A DNA stretch of 64,000 nucleotides from Taylorella asinigenitalis ATCC 700933 (GCF_000687755.1 NZ_JHXN01000007.1:22305-86304), one strand, 5' to 3'. Positions 1-9,028 are shown, counted from the stretch's first letter. A program made the numbers and translations. The notes: a model not told the origin generated them from the sequence alone.

Positions 1-129
1 GCAAACAGCATACTTACTAAAGAGTTTAGAAATTGTGTCGCTAATTCAGAAACGTATGTCCCACAAAAACTAGGTCTTTGGACTCGATTCGTACATGCCC
101 TAGCACGTTTATCGAGCCCTTTATTATAG
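1..129 (+). CDS. 3' end of an unrecognised gene (partial)
   Basis: An open frame runs from the first base of the window to a TAG at 127-129, giving 42 codons with no start in view. The last residues read GLWTRFVHALARLSSPLL, an amphipathic basic and hydrophobic tail. It converges on hisM and overlaps its stop codon by a few bases. I do not recognise the family. It could also be a chance open frame. Only its position as a tight convergent neighbour supports it. Confidence 0.35.
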   Translation, partial: ANSILTKEFRNCVANSETYVPQKLGLWTRFVHALARLSSPLL

Positions 130-819
130 CGATTTAGAAGCTAGCACAAGCCTTTTCTCTACAAGTTTATAAAGATAAATAAATGAGAAAGTCAAGCACA
201 AATACACAATACCAGCCGCAGTGTATGCGATAAATGGCTCATAGAAAGTGCTATTAAATAGGCTGGCCGCATTAGTTACTTCATTTATAGTCACAGTACT
301 TGCTAGAGAAGTTGCATGTATGGTCATAAGTACTTCATTGCTATATGCTGGCAATGCTCTCCTTAAACTCGAAGGTAATATAACTCTTCTCATAGTCTGT
401 TTTCTGTCCATGCCATATGCATAAGCAGCTTCTACTTCTTTGCGATCCATATTTTTAATAGAACCTGAGAAGATTTGTGTAGTATATGCGGCTGTGTTTA
501 ATCCTAAAGCCGCAAAAATATAAATTTTCCCATCTTTTAAAAATTCAAATCCAGGCTGTTGCATAAGGTCCTGAATAAATCCGATGCTTGGAATCCCAAA
601 GTAGAAAATATATAACTGAACTAGAAGTGGCGATCCAGTAAAAAAGAAAACATATGCTTTTATTAGAGGAGTAAAAATTGTTTTTCTCTGAAGCATAACA
701 GCCAGAGGTACTGAGATACATATTCCAATGATTACGGACACTATGGATAAAAATAGTGTCATAGGCAATGCTCTAATACAATCGCTTAAGGCTTGCAACA
801 ACAAATCTAGGGATTCCAT
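124..819 (-). CDS. hisM: polar amino acid ABC transporter permease (HisM-like)
   Basis: Inner-membrane permease of an importer for basic amino acids (histidine/lysine/arginine family). It is a 231-residue hydrophobic protein with several membrane spans and the ABC-permease EAA loop at about residues 130-150 (EAA, then AYGM, then VILP), which docks the ATPase. The start is ATG at 819. Reading from the upstream TTG at 822 would add only one residue. The ATG overlaps the hisQ stop (TGATG), so the two permeases are translationally coupled. No ATPase gene follows: the next gene to the left is on the other strand. The substrate is inferred from the family and from the nearby binding protein. HisM versus another member of the family is not certain. 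Confidence 0.85.
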   Translation of the reverse strand: MESLDLLLQALSDCIRALPMTLFLSIVSVIIGICISVPLAVMLQRKTIFTPLIKAYVFFFTGSPLLVQLYIFYFGIPSIGFIQDLMQQPGFEFLKDGKIYIFAALGLNTAAYTTQIFSGSIKNMDRKEVEAAYAYGMDRKQTMRRVILPSSLRRALPAYSNEVLMTIHATSLASTVTINEVTNAASLFNSTFYEPFIAYTAAGIVYLCLTFSFIYLYKLVEKRLVLASKSL

Positions 820-1523
820 CAAACTTCAACCCCCTGTAAAACGCCTCTAGAATAATGCACTTCAAGATATTTGAATAATCTTAATGAAAGCCATGACCCC
901 ATTAAAAATACCAGAGCTGATAGAAGATTAAACGTAAAGGACATATGAGTAGCAGTACCTGCCATATGAGCTATTAGGGTCATATCTTCTAGTCCTATAA
1001 GCGATACCAATGCAGTTGCTTTATTTAGGACTAACCAGTTATTTTTCATTCCTGGTATAGCAAAACGCATCATAAGAGGGAAAATAATTCTAGTAGCCAC
1101 TTGGAACTTGCTCATACCATAGGCTTCTCCAGCTTCAATTGAGCCTTTAGGAATGGCCAAAATAGCACCTCTAAATGTCTCTGTAAAGAAGGCCCCATAA
1201 ATAAAGCTTAGGGTAAGAACGCCTGCAATCATAGGACTGATTTCAATATAATTCCATCCCATATATTCGGTGACTTGATTTAAGCCTATCTGGATACTGT
1301 AGAAAATCATAAGCATCCAAACTAATTCTGGAACCCCACGGACAAAAGTAGAATAGAAAGTACCGATAGAACTTATGACTCGATTTTTAGAAAGCCTAAA
1401 CAAAGCCCCTACAAAACCAATTACTACAGCCAGTACTACAGAAAGTAATGCAACTTCTAGAGTAACCAATGCTCCTTGCAGAATACGGGGCAAATACTCT
1501 AGAAAAACTTCGAAATCTGTCAT
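819..1523 (-). CDS. hisQ: polar amino acid ABC transporter permease (HisQ-like)
   Basis: Second permease subunit of the basic amino acid importer, partner of the downstream HisM-like protein. It has 234 residues, is largely hydrophobic, and shows the EAA-type loop at about residues 130-150 (EAGEAYGM, then IIFP). ATG at 1523 is the first codon of the operon. It diverges from the binding-protein gene at 1659, and the 135 bp between them must carry both promoters. Binding protein and permeases therefore sit on opposite strands, unlike the usual hisJQMP order. Assignment to the family is firm. Substrate is inferred. Confidence 0.85.
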   Translation of the reverse strand: MTDFEVFLEYLPRILQGALVTLEVALLSVVLAVVIGFVGALFRLSKNRVISSIGTFYSTFVRGVPELVWMLMIFYSIQIGLNQVTEYMGWNYIEISPMIAGVLTLSFIYGAFFTETFRGAILAIPKGSIEAGEAYGMSKFQVATRIIFPLMMRFAIPGMKNNWLVLNKATALVSLIGLEDMTLIAHMAGTATHMSFTFNLLSALVFLMGSWLSLRLFKYLEVHYSRGVLQGVEV

Positions 1524-1658
1524 TTAGCACTATTTTGAACAATGAAACAGCAATTATTATAGAAATATCAAAATATTAAAAGTTGGTATTTTTACCCATA
1601 TCCTTAAATAGTTCATATGATATATTCAAGTTACTAATTTCAAAATAAAGGGGGTTTT

Positions 1659-2438
1659 ATGACTCTAGTTAGAAAAATTCTACTTGCTGGTTTTATGGCT
1701 TCGTCTATTGTTGGAGCAGCACAAGCAGAAGAAAAAGTTATACGTTTCGGCTCTGATGCCACGTATGCGCCTTTCGAATATATGAATGCTGAAGGCGAAG
1801 TGATTGGATTTGACATAGACATTGCCAAAGCGATGTGCGAGAAGATGAAAGCGAAATGTACTTTCCAAAATCAAGCTTGGGACGGAATTATTCCTGCACT
1901 TCGTGCTAAGAAATTCGATGTAATTGCATCATCTATGAGTATCACCCCTGAGCGCCAAAAAGCTGTAGCATTTACAAAGATGATTTGGAACTCTCCAAAC
2001 CCACTAGTAGGTAAAAAAGGTACTACGGCTCAGCCTACACTAGAAGGTACTAAAGGTAAAGTTGTTGGCGTACAGCAAGCTACTATTCAAGATAGATATG
2101 CAACTAAGTATTTTAAAGATGCGACTATCAAACGTTATAAAACTTTCGATGATGCTCTAAATGACTTAGTTCTAGGTCGTGTTGAATTAGTATTTTGTGA
2201 CGTTGGTGTGGGCGATGAATTCTTAAAATCATCTAAGGGTGGAGATTTTGAATTTATCGGAGATGCAGTACTATCTAAAGATGATCCAGAAATTTTCGGT
2301 GTAGGTACTGGTTTTGCGGTTCGTAAGCAAGATACAGAGCTATTAGAGGCTTTAAATAAAGCTTTTGATGAAGTGCGTGCAGACGGTACATACGATAAGA
2401 TTCAAAAACAATATTTTAAAGTCGATATGTATCAGTAA
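1659..2438 (+). CDS. argT: periplasmic basic amino acid-binding protein (ArgT/HisJ-like)
   Basis: Solute-binding protein that presents lysine, arginine, ornithine or histidine to the HisQM-type permeases encoded divergently. It is 259 residues long with a signal peptide of about 23 residues ending AAQA before EEKVIRFG. The family core follows: YAPFEYMN near residue 40, GFDIDIAKAMC, then AWDGIIPAL and a D-V-I-A-S-S-M-S-I-T-P-E-R segment that lines the ligand pocket. A strong AAGGGGG ribosome site precedes the ATG. It converges on the DUF1275 gene with only 7 bp between stops. ArgT and HisJ cannot be told apart from sequence alone. Confidence 0.88.
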   Translation: MTLVRKILLAGFMASSIVGAAQAEEKVIRFGSDATYAPFEYMNAEGEVIGFDIDIAKAMCEKMKAKCTFQNQAWDGIIPALRAKKFDVIASSMSITPERQKAVAFTKMIWNSPNPLVGKKGTTAQPTLEGTKGKVVGVQQATIQDRYATKYFKDATIKRYKTFDDALNDLVLGRVELVFCDVGVGDEFLKSSKGGDFEFIGDAVLSKDDPEIFGVGTGFAVRKQDTELLEALNKAFDEVRADGTYDKIQKQYFKVDMYQ

Positions 2439-2445
2439 GCTTTAA

Positions 2446-3435
2446 CTATTGACGCATCCAAGTCTTCGCAGGGGTCTCTTCAGGCCCCTCATTTGTTTCT
2501 GCTTCAAGTAGCTCTTTATGGTCCATAGCCCAAATCTCAGCCTCTTGAGCCTCCGCCCAGTCCGCTGGACTTAAATCATCTTTCCATGTCACAGTAATAT
2601 CAGGCCTATCTTCTGGGGTGGCAATGACATTCTCTTTCTCCATCTCAGGTGCAGAATCGAACACGACTGGCGGAGAATTTAGGCGTTTAACTATCTGTCT
2701 GAGATCATCTAGAAGCGGTGTGCTCGAAATATACAAAAGCACTAAGCCCACATAAACGGTAAATGAAAAGCCAAAATAACTATAGCCAATCGCCCCCGAT
2801 ACTCCCCCAATAAAAAATAAAATCAACACTTCGACCAAAAGCCAAAGCTTTTTCATATTTGCCCTAACTGGATGCACTTTCTGACCATCTCGATCGGCAC
2901 GATTCCAATAAAAGGCCTTTCCTAGCTCGATTCCAATATCCGTTACGGTACCTGTCATATGCGTAGAACGTAATTTGTAATTAGATATATCAGTGATAAT
3001 CGCATTTTGCAGACCCATAATAAAACACAATGTAGCCACCGTAAATGGCGTCCACAGCCACGCAACGTTAAGTTGGAGCCCGTCCATCACACCAAAAAAT
3101 ATTAAACCATTAGCCTCTATAAAAATTGGCAATGCATACTCACTCTGCCAATATCGATGCCTCGCAAAATTGATAATCATCGATGTACATGCTGATCCTG
3201 CAATAAAGGCCATCAATGCACCTAAGCCCCAAAAAAGATATTCAAGATCTCCTATGGTTAGCATATCAGCCATATGAGAGACTATTCCAGTCATATGTGA
3301 CGTATATTCACCAACAGCAAAAAAACCACCAGCATTTATTGCGCCCGCAACAAATGACAAAAAGCATGCAAGTTCCACATTTGCAGAATATGTGCGTGCT
3401 TTACCAGTGAGTCTTCGTGAATATTTAGCTAACAT
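2446..3435 (-). CDS. DUF1275 (YoaK-type) membrane protein
   Basis: Integral membrane protein of the DUF1275 family, whose function is unknown. It has 329 residues. The N-terminal two thirds (about residues 20-235) hold six or so hydrophobic segments with the family signature FVAGAINAGGF and a TSHMTGI motif, and a related STHMTGTVTD motif in the second half. The last 90 residues form a charged, Glu- and Pro-rich cytoplasmic tail not typical of the family, which usually has 220-250 residues. Two copies of the TGGCAATG motif lie in it. The start is ATG at 3435. Confidence 0.8.
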   Translation of the reverse strand: MLAKYSRRLTGKARTYSANVELACFLSFVAGAINAGGFFAVGEYTSHMTGIVSHMADMLTIGDLEYLFWGLGALMAFIAGSACTSMIINFARHRYWQSEYALPIFIEANGLIFFGVMDGLQLNVAWLWTPFTVATLCFIMGLQNAIITDISNYKLRSTHMTGTVTDIGIELGKAFYWNRADRDGQKVHPVRANMKKLWLLVEVLILFFIGGVSGAIGYSYFGFSFTVYVGLVLLYISSTPLLDDLRQIVKRLNSPPVVFDSAPEMEKENVIATPEDRPDITVTWKDDLSPADWAEAQEAEIWAMDHKELLEAETNEGPEETPAKTWMRQ

Positions 3436-3543
3436 CGCTTAAATTGAAGGAAAATGTAGTTATCTTTATTGTTTGATTTAAATTGCACTAAGTCGCAGAT
3501 ATATTTAATATTACATATCTTAATACAATTCAGTTACATAATA

Positions 3544-4536
3544 ATGGAAATAAAAAGTATTTCAAGGCATTCATTGGACAAATGGAATGTAAATATGGCT
3601 ATGGAACTATTTGATATGCCATTTATAGACTTAGTTTTTTTAGCACAAAAAATTCATCGCGATTATCATGATCCAAATAAAGTCCAACTCTCTACATTGA
3701 TGTCTATTAAGACGGGTGCCTGTCCTGAGGACTGTAAATATTGCCCTCAATCAAATCGCTATCAAACACATGTAGAAAAAGAAAAGTTAGTTGCGGTCGA
3801 AGAGGTGGTTGAGGCTGCTAAGGCAGCAAAAGCTAGTGGTGCTACACGTTTTTGTATGGGTGCTGCTTGGAGAGGCCCTAAAGAGCACCATCTTGAAGTA
3901 GTAAAAGAAATGGTTAAAGCAGTAAAGGAGTTGGGCATGGAGACATGCGTAACCCTAGGTATGCTTAAAGAGGGTCAAGCAAAAGAGCTTAAGGATGCAG
4001 GTCTTGATTACTATAACCATAATTTAGATACGTCCCCAGAATTTTATGGTGAAATTATCACTACTAGAACTTACGAAGATCGCCTTGATACTTTACAAAA
4101 GGTGCGTGATGCAGGAATAAAAATTTGCTGTGGTGGTATCGTAGGAATGGGTGAGTCTAGGGCTCAGAGAGCAGGTTTATTGGTTCAACTCGCAAATCTA
4201 AATCCTCCGCCTGAATCAGTCCCTATAAATCAACTGATTCGTGTGCCTGGCACGCCTCTTGAAAATGTGGATGATCTCGATCAATTTGAATTTATAAGAA
4301 CAATAGCCGTAGCTCGTATTATGATGCCTAAATCGGTTATACGATTATCAGCAGGTAGAGAACAAATGCCCGAAACAATGCAAGCTTTATGCTTTATGGC
4401 TGGGGCTAGTGCAATGTTTTATGGAGAATGTTTACTCACTACTTCAAATCCGCAAATTAATGCGGATCGAGCTTTGATGAGTAATTTAAAAATTCAAGCC
4501 GTAGCTGGTGGAGTGCAGGCTGCTACTCAGGTTTAG
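3544..4536 (+). CDS. bioB: biotin synthase
   Basis: Radical SAM enzyme that inserts sulfur into dethiobiotin in the last step of biotin synthesis. The [4Fe-4S] ligand triad CPEDCKYC is at residues 60-67. [20 protein letters not shown] and RLSAGREQM are family signatures, and the conserved Cys of the auxiliary [2Fe-2S] site is in ICCGGIVG. The open frame extends upstream to 3469, but the ATG at 3544 fits the family N-terminus better, giving 330 residues. No other bio gene is adjacent. Its 3' end overlaps the convergent usp gene by 14 bp. Confidence 0.93.
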   Translation: MEIKSISRHSLDKWNVNMAMELFDMPFIDLVFLAQKIHRDYHDPNKVQLSTLMSIKTGACPEDCKYCPQSNRYQTHVEKEKLVAVEEVVEAAKAAKASGATRFCMGAAWRGPKEHHLEVVKEMVKAVKELGMETCVTLGMLKEGQAKELKDAGLDYYNHNLDTSPEFYGEIITTRTYEDRLDTLQKVRDAGIKICCGGIVGMGESRAQRAGLLVQLANLNPPPESVPINQLIRVPGTPLENVDDLDQFEFIRTIAVARIMMPKSVIRLSAGREQMPETMQALCFMAGASAMFYGECLLTTSNPQINADRALMSNLKIQAVAGGVQAATQV

Positions 4537-5041
4537 TTTCAGGTGCTTCTTCTTTTTTAGTATCTTCTGACTTAGGTTTTTCTTCTGGGTTAGAAGTTCT
4601 ATAAACTAAAACAGAAACTTTAGCTAAAGAAATAACTTTATTAGTTACACTTCCAAGAAGAAGGCTAGATAAGCCACTGCGACCATGAGTAGCCATAAAA
4701 ATTAGGTCGCAATTTTGCTCTTCAGCAATATTAACTATGCCCTCTGCAACATTGTAATTTCCGCTTATGATAGAGGTGAACTTAACATGTTCATTATTCG
4801 CATGTTCTAAGATAGGCTCAAGATATTCTTTCGCCTCCTGTTGAGCCGCTTCTTCAAAATCACCATCTGAGATTGCATATGAAGCAACCATACCATCAAA
4901 ACCAATCAAGGTAGAGAAGGGTTGGGTAATATTGAGTGCTAAAACCTCCGCACCCATAGCTTTAGCTAAGGAAATACCAGCTTTAGCCGCTTCAAGAGAA
5001 ATATCAGAACCGTCTATAGGTAGCAAGATACGTTTGTACAT
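4523..5041 (-). CDS. universal stress protein, UspA family
   Basis: Single-domain universal stress protein of 172 residues. It opens [11 protein letters not shown] and carries the ATP-binding pattern G-x2-G-x8-G-S in [15 protein letters not shown] near residues 120-135, so nucleotide binding is expected. After about residue 148 it has a Lys/Glu/Pro-rich tail of some 24 residues that UspA proteins normally lack, probably disordered. It stands alone between bioB (convergent, overlapping) and the dnaQ pair. The specific stress role cannot be read from the sequence. Confidence 0.85.
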   Translation of the reverse strand: MYKRILLPIDGSDISLEAAKAGISLAKAMGAEVLALNITQPFSTLIGFDGMVASYAISDGDFEEAAQQEAKEYLEPILEHANNEHVKFTSIISGNYNVAEGIVNIAEEQNCDLIFMATHGRSGLSSLLLGSVTNKVISLAKVSVLVYRTSNPEEKPKSEDTKKEEAPETKPE

Positions 5042-5119
5042 AAAAATCTCCCAACATTTGATAATATAATTTTACCACTTGTTATATCGTCAAATGTACA
5101 GTCAAATTTAGTCAAAGAC

Positions 5120-5680
5120 TCATATCGGAAGCTCAACTTGACCCATATTTAATGCAATGTAAACTTCAGCCAACATTTGAGCATCTAACAAGGCACCGTG
5201 AGGATTTCTGTGTATTTTGGGATTGTAATTTTTATTTACTAATGTTTTATACAAAGCATCTAAAGAATATCGTTGCCTCGGGAACTCTGCCTTTGGAAAT
5301 TTTTTTCTTCCGAGCAATACCGTATCAATAATATCAACCACATAATTTTTAAGGCTCGGTTTTCCACAAAGCCTAAGCTCGTTATTTAAAAATCCAAGAT
5401 CAAAAGCTGCATGGTGAATTACTAGAATAGTGCCTTCAATAAAATTAAGAAATTCTTCGGCACAATCCGCAAATTTTGGTTTATCCATCAAAAATTGGCG
5501 ACTAATTTTATGAGTTCTATAAGCCCCTGGAGACGAATCTCGCTCAGGATTAAAATACATATGAAGATTATGTCCCGTGCACTGGCCATCGATGACTTCC
5601 ACGCAACCAAGCTCTATAACTCTATCGCCCTCGTAGTATTTAGAGCCTGTGGTTTCAGTATCAAGACTTATATAACGCAT
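5120..5680 (-). CDS. short DnaQ-like 3'-5' exonuclease (second copy)
   Basis: DEDDh exonuclease of 186 residues, related to the proofreading epsilon subunit of DNA polymerase III. Exo I is DTETTG at residues 7-12, Exo II lies around HHAAFD, and Exo III is the HGALLD segment with the catalytic His and Asp, so it should be active. It is the downstream twin of the longer DnaQ at 5681-6397: the TAA of that gene is followed directly by this ATG. It ends at GQVELPI and so lacks the C-terminal region that binds the polymerase alpha subunit. It may be a free exonuclease (RNase T or ExoX-like role) or a decaying duplicate. Which copy proofreads is inferred from length only. Confidence 0.85.
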   Translation of the reverse strand: MRYISLDTETTGSKYYEGDRVIELGCVEVIDGQCTGHNLHMYFNPERDSSPGAYRTHKISRQFLMDKPKFADCAEEFLNFIEGTILVIHHAAFDLGFLNNELRLCGKPSLKNYVVDIIDTVLLGRKKFPKAEFPRQRYSLDALYKTLVNKNYNPKIHRNPHGALLDAQMLAEVYIALNMGQVELPI

Positions 5681-6397
5681 TTACCAGTTGATTTCTTTTT
5701 TGCTTTCTGCCGCTAGGGTGGCAATGTACTCGCTATGAGCCTTCATCTCTTCTTCGCTAACCTTAACGAGTTTCAAATCAAATTTGGATAGGTCTACTGA
5801 TCCAGAAGTAACAGCTTCTCCATGTTCTTGTTTTGCTTCTACCTGAACTTCTGAAAACAAATCGTTTTGGCCAGAATTTAATTTAATAAAAACTTTAGCC
5901 AACATGGTGACATCAAGCAGAGCCCCGTGGATTTTTCTATCTTTTGATTTATCGAATGTTTCGTCGACTAAGTCTTTATATAGTTTATCGAGAGTAATTA
6001 CGGCTGATGCAAATCCATTTTCTCGAGCATAATTACGAGAGTCAATAACGCCGTTTATAAACGAGTCTAATAATGGTTTTCCACATAATGAAAACTCAGT
6101 ATTTAAGAACCCCATATCGAACGCGGCATTGTGAATAATAAGCTGAGCACCACTTAAATATTCGATAATTTGATCTGCTTTATCTGCAAATAATGGTTTG
6201 TCCGATAAAAACTCAGTAGTTAATCCGTGAACTCTTAGTGCATCTGGGTCCGAATCTCTTTCAGGATTAAAGTAGATATGTAGATCGTTACCTGTTAGTT
6301 TCCCATCAAGTAACTCAACACAACCAAGTTCGATAATTCGATGCCCAGACTTATAGTCCAGGCCAGTTGTTTCAGTATCTAGACAAACCTGACGCAT
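5681..6397 (-). CDS. dnaQ: DNA polymerase III epsilon subunit (proofreading exonuclease)
   Basis: The 3'-5' proofreading subunit of the replicative polymerase, 238 residues. DEDDh residues are visible in CLDTETTG, HNAAFD and HGALLD. After the exonuclease domain comes GQNDLF, a good match to the beta-clamp-binding pentapeptide (QxxLF), then about 55 residues of linker and tail expected to reach the alpha subunit. This is the complete epsilon of the pair. The start ATG overlaps the fabI stop by one base (TAATG), so fabI, dnaQ and the short copy form one transcription unit. rnhA, the usual neighbour of dnaQ, is not here. Confidence 0.9.
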   Translation of the reverse strand: MRQVCLDTETTGLDYKSGHRIIELGCVELLDGKLTGNDLHIYFNPERDSDPDALRVHGLTTEFLSDKPLFADKADQIIEYLSGAQLIIHNAAFDMGFLNTEFSLCGKPLLDSFINGVIDSRNYARENGFASAVITLDKLYKDLVDETFDKSKDRKIHGALLDVTMLAKVFIKLNSGQNDLFSEVQVEAKQEHGEAVTSGSVDLSKFDLKLVKVSEEEMKAHSEYIATLAAESKKEINW

Positions 6398-7182
6398 TAT
6401 TCATTCATGCCAGGAATTACCGCATGGAAACCATTATCCACGTGAATGATTTCGCCCGTAATGCCCTTAGATAAAGGAGATAGAAGGAATGCAGCTACAT
6501 TTCCCACTTCCTCAATAGTTATATTTCTACGCATAGGTGCGTTCGATGCTACATAGTCTAGAATTTTGCTAAAGCCTTTAATGCCAGACGCAGCCAATGT
6601 TTTAATTGGGCCCGCAGAAATGGCATTACAGTTTACGCCTAGAGGGCCTAGGTCAGCGGCTAAATAACGTACAGATGCCTCTAGAGCCGCTTTTGCAACA
6701 CCCATAGTGTTGTAGTTTGAGATTACTTTCTCAGACCCCAAGTAAGTTAAAGTTAAAACTGAACCTTGTGCCTTCTCTAAATATGGCAATGCTTCCTTAG
6801 CCAATGCAGGAAAGCTATATGCAGAAATATCGTGAGCTATCTTAAATGCATCTCTGCTCAAACCATCCAAAAATTTACCCGCAATTGACTCACGTGTAGC
6901 GAATCCAATAGAGTGTACAAGTCCATCAATAACACCCCATCTTTCACCAATTTGTCCGATGGCATTTTTAATTTCGTCATCACTAGAAACATCACATGAG
7001 ATTACAAAATCGCTACCAAAACTTGAGGCTAATTCTTCTACACGCTCCTTAAAACGATCACCAACGTATGTGAACGCCAGTTCAGCACCTTGCTCATGAC
7101 AAGCTTTGGCAATACCGTAGGCTATGGAACGGTCTGAAATTAATCCAGTGATAACTATCTTTTTCTTATCTAGAAATCCCAT
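6397..7182 (-). CDS. fabI: enoyl-[acyl-carrier-protein] reductase (NADH)
   Basis: Short-chain dehydrogenase that reduces the trans-2 double bond in each round of fatty acid elongation, and the target of triclosan. It has 261 residues. The N-terminal NADH site begins KIVITGLISDRSIAYGIA, and the catalytic Tyr-x6-Lys pair is in YNTMGVAK. HSIGFA and the GxxGEIIHVDNG end are family marks. It is the first gene of the fabI-dnaQ-dnaQ-like unit. One CATTGCCA motif encodes EALPYLE in it. Confidence 0.94.
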   Translation of the reverse strand: MGFLDKKKIVITGLISDRSIAYGIAKACHEQGAELAFTYVGDRFKERVEELASSFGSDFVISCDVSSDDEIKNAIGQIGERWGVIDGLVHSIGFATRESIAGKFLDGLSRDAFKIAHDISAYSFPALAKEALPYLEKAQGSVLTLTYLGSEKVISNYNTMGVAKAALEASVRYLAADLGPLGVNCNAISAGPIKTLAASGIKGFSKILDYVASNAPMRRNITIEEVGNVAAFLLSPLSKGITGEIIHVDNGFHAVIPGMNE

Positions 7183-7314
7183 GGTTTTTCCTTATATTAA
7201 ATTCTGAAAATTGAAGTTATCTTATCATACCCTAGTTTGTATGAATGGCCATTTTAATATTGGTGACATATTAGGGAATTAGTCTTATATAACCTTTTTT
7301 AAGGAGACAAAAAA

Positions 7315-7488
7315 ATGAAATTACTAAATCGTTTCCGTAATGAGTTTACTTCTAAAGACTGCTCATCAACTGTTCCTGAAACTACTGTGGATAAGGAAAT
7401 TCAACAAGTAATTAATGAATTGACTCAATCAATTCTTCCAAATAAAGACGATTCTATTAAACCACTAATGGAAGTAAGTCTTAAATAA
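7315..7488 (+). CDS. 57-residue protein of unknown function
   Basis: A short gene with a clear ribosome site: AAGGAG at 7301-7306, eight bases before ATG. The protein starts MKLLNRFRNEF and ends EVSLK. It is soluble, without signal peptide or membrane segment, with a likely amphipathic helix in the middle (KEIQQVINELTQS). A perfect GGGGCTT/AAGCCCC inverted repeat follows six bases after the stop. It lies alone between divergent fabI and convergent purU. I do not recognise it. Good ribosome site, normal codon use and a following hairpin make it a likely real gene. Confidence 0.6.
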   Translation: MKLLNRFRNEFTSKDCSSTVPETTVDKEIQQVINELTQSILPNKDDSIKPLMEVSLK

Positions 7489-7493
7489 AATAA

Positions 7494-7509
7494 GGGGCTT
7501 TTAAGCCCC
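7494..7509 (+). terminator. hairpin after the 57-residue gene
   Basis: GGGGCTT at 7494-7500 pairs perfectly with AAGCCCC at 7503-7509. No long T-run follows on either strand, so it may be a weak terminator or an mRNA-stabilising hairpin between two convergent genes. Confidence 0.45.
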
Positions 7510-7560
7510 TCAAATCACATTAAATCACACACAAGCTCACAAGCAAAATAATCCGTGTTC

Positions 7561-8406
7561 CTAGTCAAATACTACAGTCTTACTGCCGTTGATTAATATG
7601 CGATGCTCAATATGGCTTCGCACTGCACGTGATAACACCAAAGATTCAATATCGCTCCCTACATTAACAAGATCTTCCGCCGTGTGTCTGTGATCTACAT
7701 GCTCGATTTCTTGCTCTATTATCGGACCCTCGTCTAAATCCGAAGTTACATAGTGAGCAGTAGCACCGATTATTTTTACCCCACGTGCATAAGCTTGATG
7801 ATATGGTTTCGCACCTTTAAAACTAGGCAAGAAACTATGATGTATATTTATGGCTTTGCCGCTCAAAGCTTCACACATTTCATTTGAAAGAATTTGCATA
7901 TATCTAGCAAGCACTACAAGATCAACTTCTAATTCATCAACAAGACGCAAAATTTCAGTCTCTTGCTCCTTGCGATTTTCTTTCGAAACAGGTAGATGAT
8001 AAAAAGGAATTCCATAGCTTTTCGAGAGTTTCTCAAAAACTCTATGATTAGAGACTACGCCCACGATATTGATGGGCAGATTGCCGCTTTTTGTCCTAAA
8101 AAGCAAATCATTAAGACAATGTCCCTGTTTACTTACTAGAATAAGAACATTGCTTTTTTGCTCTAAATCCCATATTTTCCAATTCATATCGTATTGGGTG
8201 GCAATGCCCCCGAACTTCTCCCGCAGAGTTTCTAAATCAAAGTTTTCAAGCGAGAAATGCACACGTAAGAAGAAAGTTTTGGAGTCGTAATCGCCAAACT
8301 GCTGGGAATCGATAATATTTCCGCCAAGATTAAGAAGAAAACCAGATACAGTGTGAACAATACCTGTACGATCAGGACATGATAGTGTGAGAATGTAATG
8401 TTTCAT
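7561..8406 (-). CDS. purU: formyltetrahydrofolate deformylase
   Basis: Hydrolyses 10-formyl-THF to formate and THF, balancing one-carbon pools. An N-terminal ACT domain (HYILTLSCPDRTGIV, about residues 1-80) senses a regulator. The C-terminal formyltransferase domain has the catalytic Asn-His-Asp set in NIHHSFLPSFKG, ATAHYV and LDEGPII. The start is ATG at 8406 (281 residues). An upstream in-frame start at 8427 falls inside the terminator of the preceding gene and is rejected. It is a monocistronic minus-strand gene. With gcvTHP, thyA and folA elsewhere in the window it belongs to folate-linked metabolism. Confidence 0.93.
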   Translation of the reverse strand: MKHYILTLSCPDRTGIVHTVSGFLLNLGGNIIDSQQFGDYDSKTFFLRVHFSLENFDLETLREKFGGIATQYDMNWKIWDLEQKSNVLILVSKQGHCLNDLLFRTKSGNLPINIVGVVSNHRVFEKLSKSYGIPFYHLPVSKENRKEQETEILRLVDELEVDLVVLARYMQILSNEMCEALSGKAINIHHSFLPSFKGAKPYHQAYARGVKIIGATAHYVTSDLDEGPIIEQEIEHVDHRHTAEDLVNVGSDIESLVLSRAVRSHIEHRILINGSKTVVFD

Positions 8407-8410
8407 GCAA

Positions 8411-8441
8411 ATAAAAACCCAAAGCAATAGGGGCTTTGGGT
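8411..8441 (-). terminator. intrinsic terminator of the BamE-like lipoprotein gene
   Basis: On the minus strand ACCCAAAGC pairs with GCTTTGGGT around a 7-base loop (8417-8425 with 8433-8441), followed by TTTTTAT. The T-run ends five bases before the purU start, so purU needs its own promoter upstream or relies on read-through. Confidence 0.8.
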
Positions 8442-8461
8442 CTGAAAAATAAAAATAAAAA

Positions 8462-8854
8462 TTAACTTTTACCTAAGATACCAGATTTAGAAGTATCAGA
8501 TGATGAACTAATTGTGTAATTTCTAACTGTACCGTTTTTATTAAATTCGAAAATGATAGATTTGCCTTTGCTGTCATTACCTGAAGAGAACATATCTACT
8601 ACAGGAATAAAGTTAGTTACGTGAGATGTAGATTCGCCATAACGATAAACCCAAATTTCATAACCATTGTTATAAGTCAATTCATTAGGTTCGCCATAAT
8701 ATGCCCTAATATCATATTTTGTAGTTTTGCCTTTAACAACAGTTTCTTTTAGTTCTTCAACCGTAACATCTTTAATAGCAGCATTTCCTGAGCTCGCACA
8801 GCCAGAGATAATAGCTGCAGAAGCTAATACTGTAGCAATAAGAATATTTTTCAT
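8462..8854 (-). CDS. SmpA/OmlA (BamE-like) domain lipoprotein
   Basis: A 130-residue outer-membrane lipoprotein candidate. The signal peptide ends in the lipobox ISGC with Cys at residue 19. The mature part has the BamE-like fold signature: KTTKYDIRAYYGEP, then NGYEIWVYRYG, then IIFEFNKNGTVRNYTIS, i.e. two helices and a three-stranded sheet. BamE acts in the beta-barrel assembly machine, but several lipoproteins share this fold, so the role is not certain. It is single and ends at a strong terminator. Confidence 0.72.
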   Translation of the reverse strand: MKNILIATVLASAAIISGCASSGNAAIKDVTVEELKETVVKGKTTKYDIRAYYGEPNELTYNNGYEIWVYRYGESTSHVTNFIPVVDMFSSGNDSKGKSIIFEFNKNGTVRNYTISSSSDTSKSGILGKS

Positions 8855-9028
8855 GAGGAATTCCTTAGAGAGGTGTTTCAGACGATTATATTATATGTAT
8901 GGTACTGTTACATAAGATTAACTAATAAGCTAAATAAATTGGCTTGATTATATTTAGGGTAATGATGGTGGTAAAGGCTGAAAATAAAATGTGAGACCCG
9001 CATAAATACAGGCTTTCAAGCAAATTTT

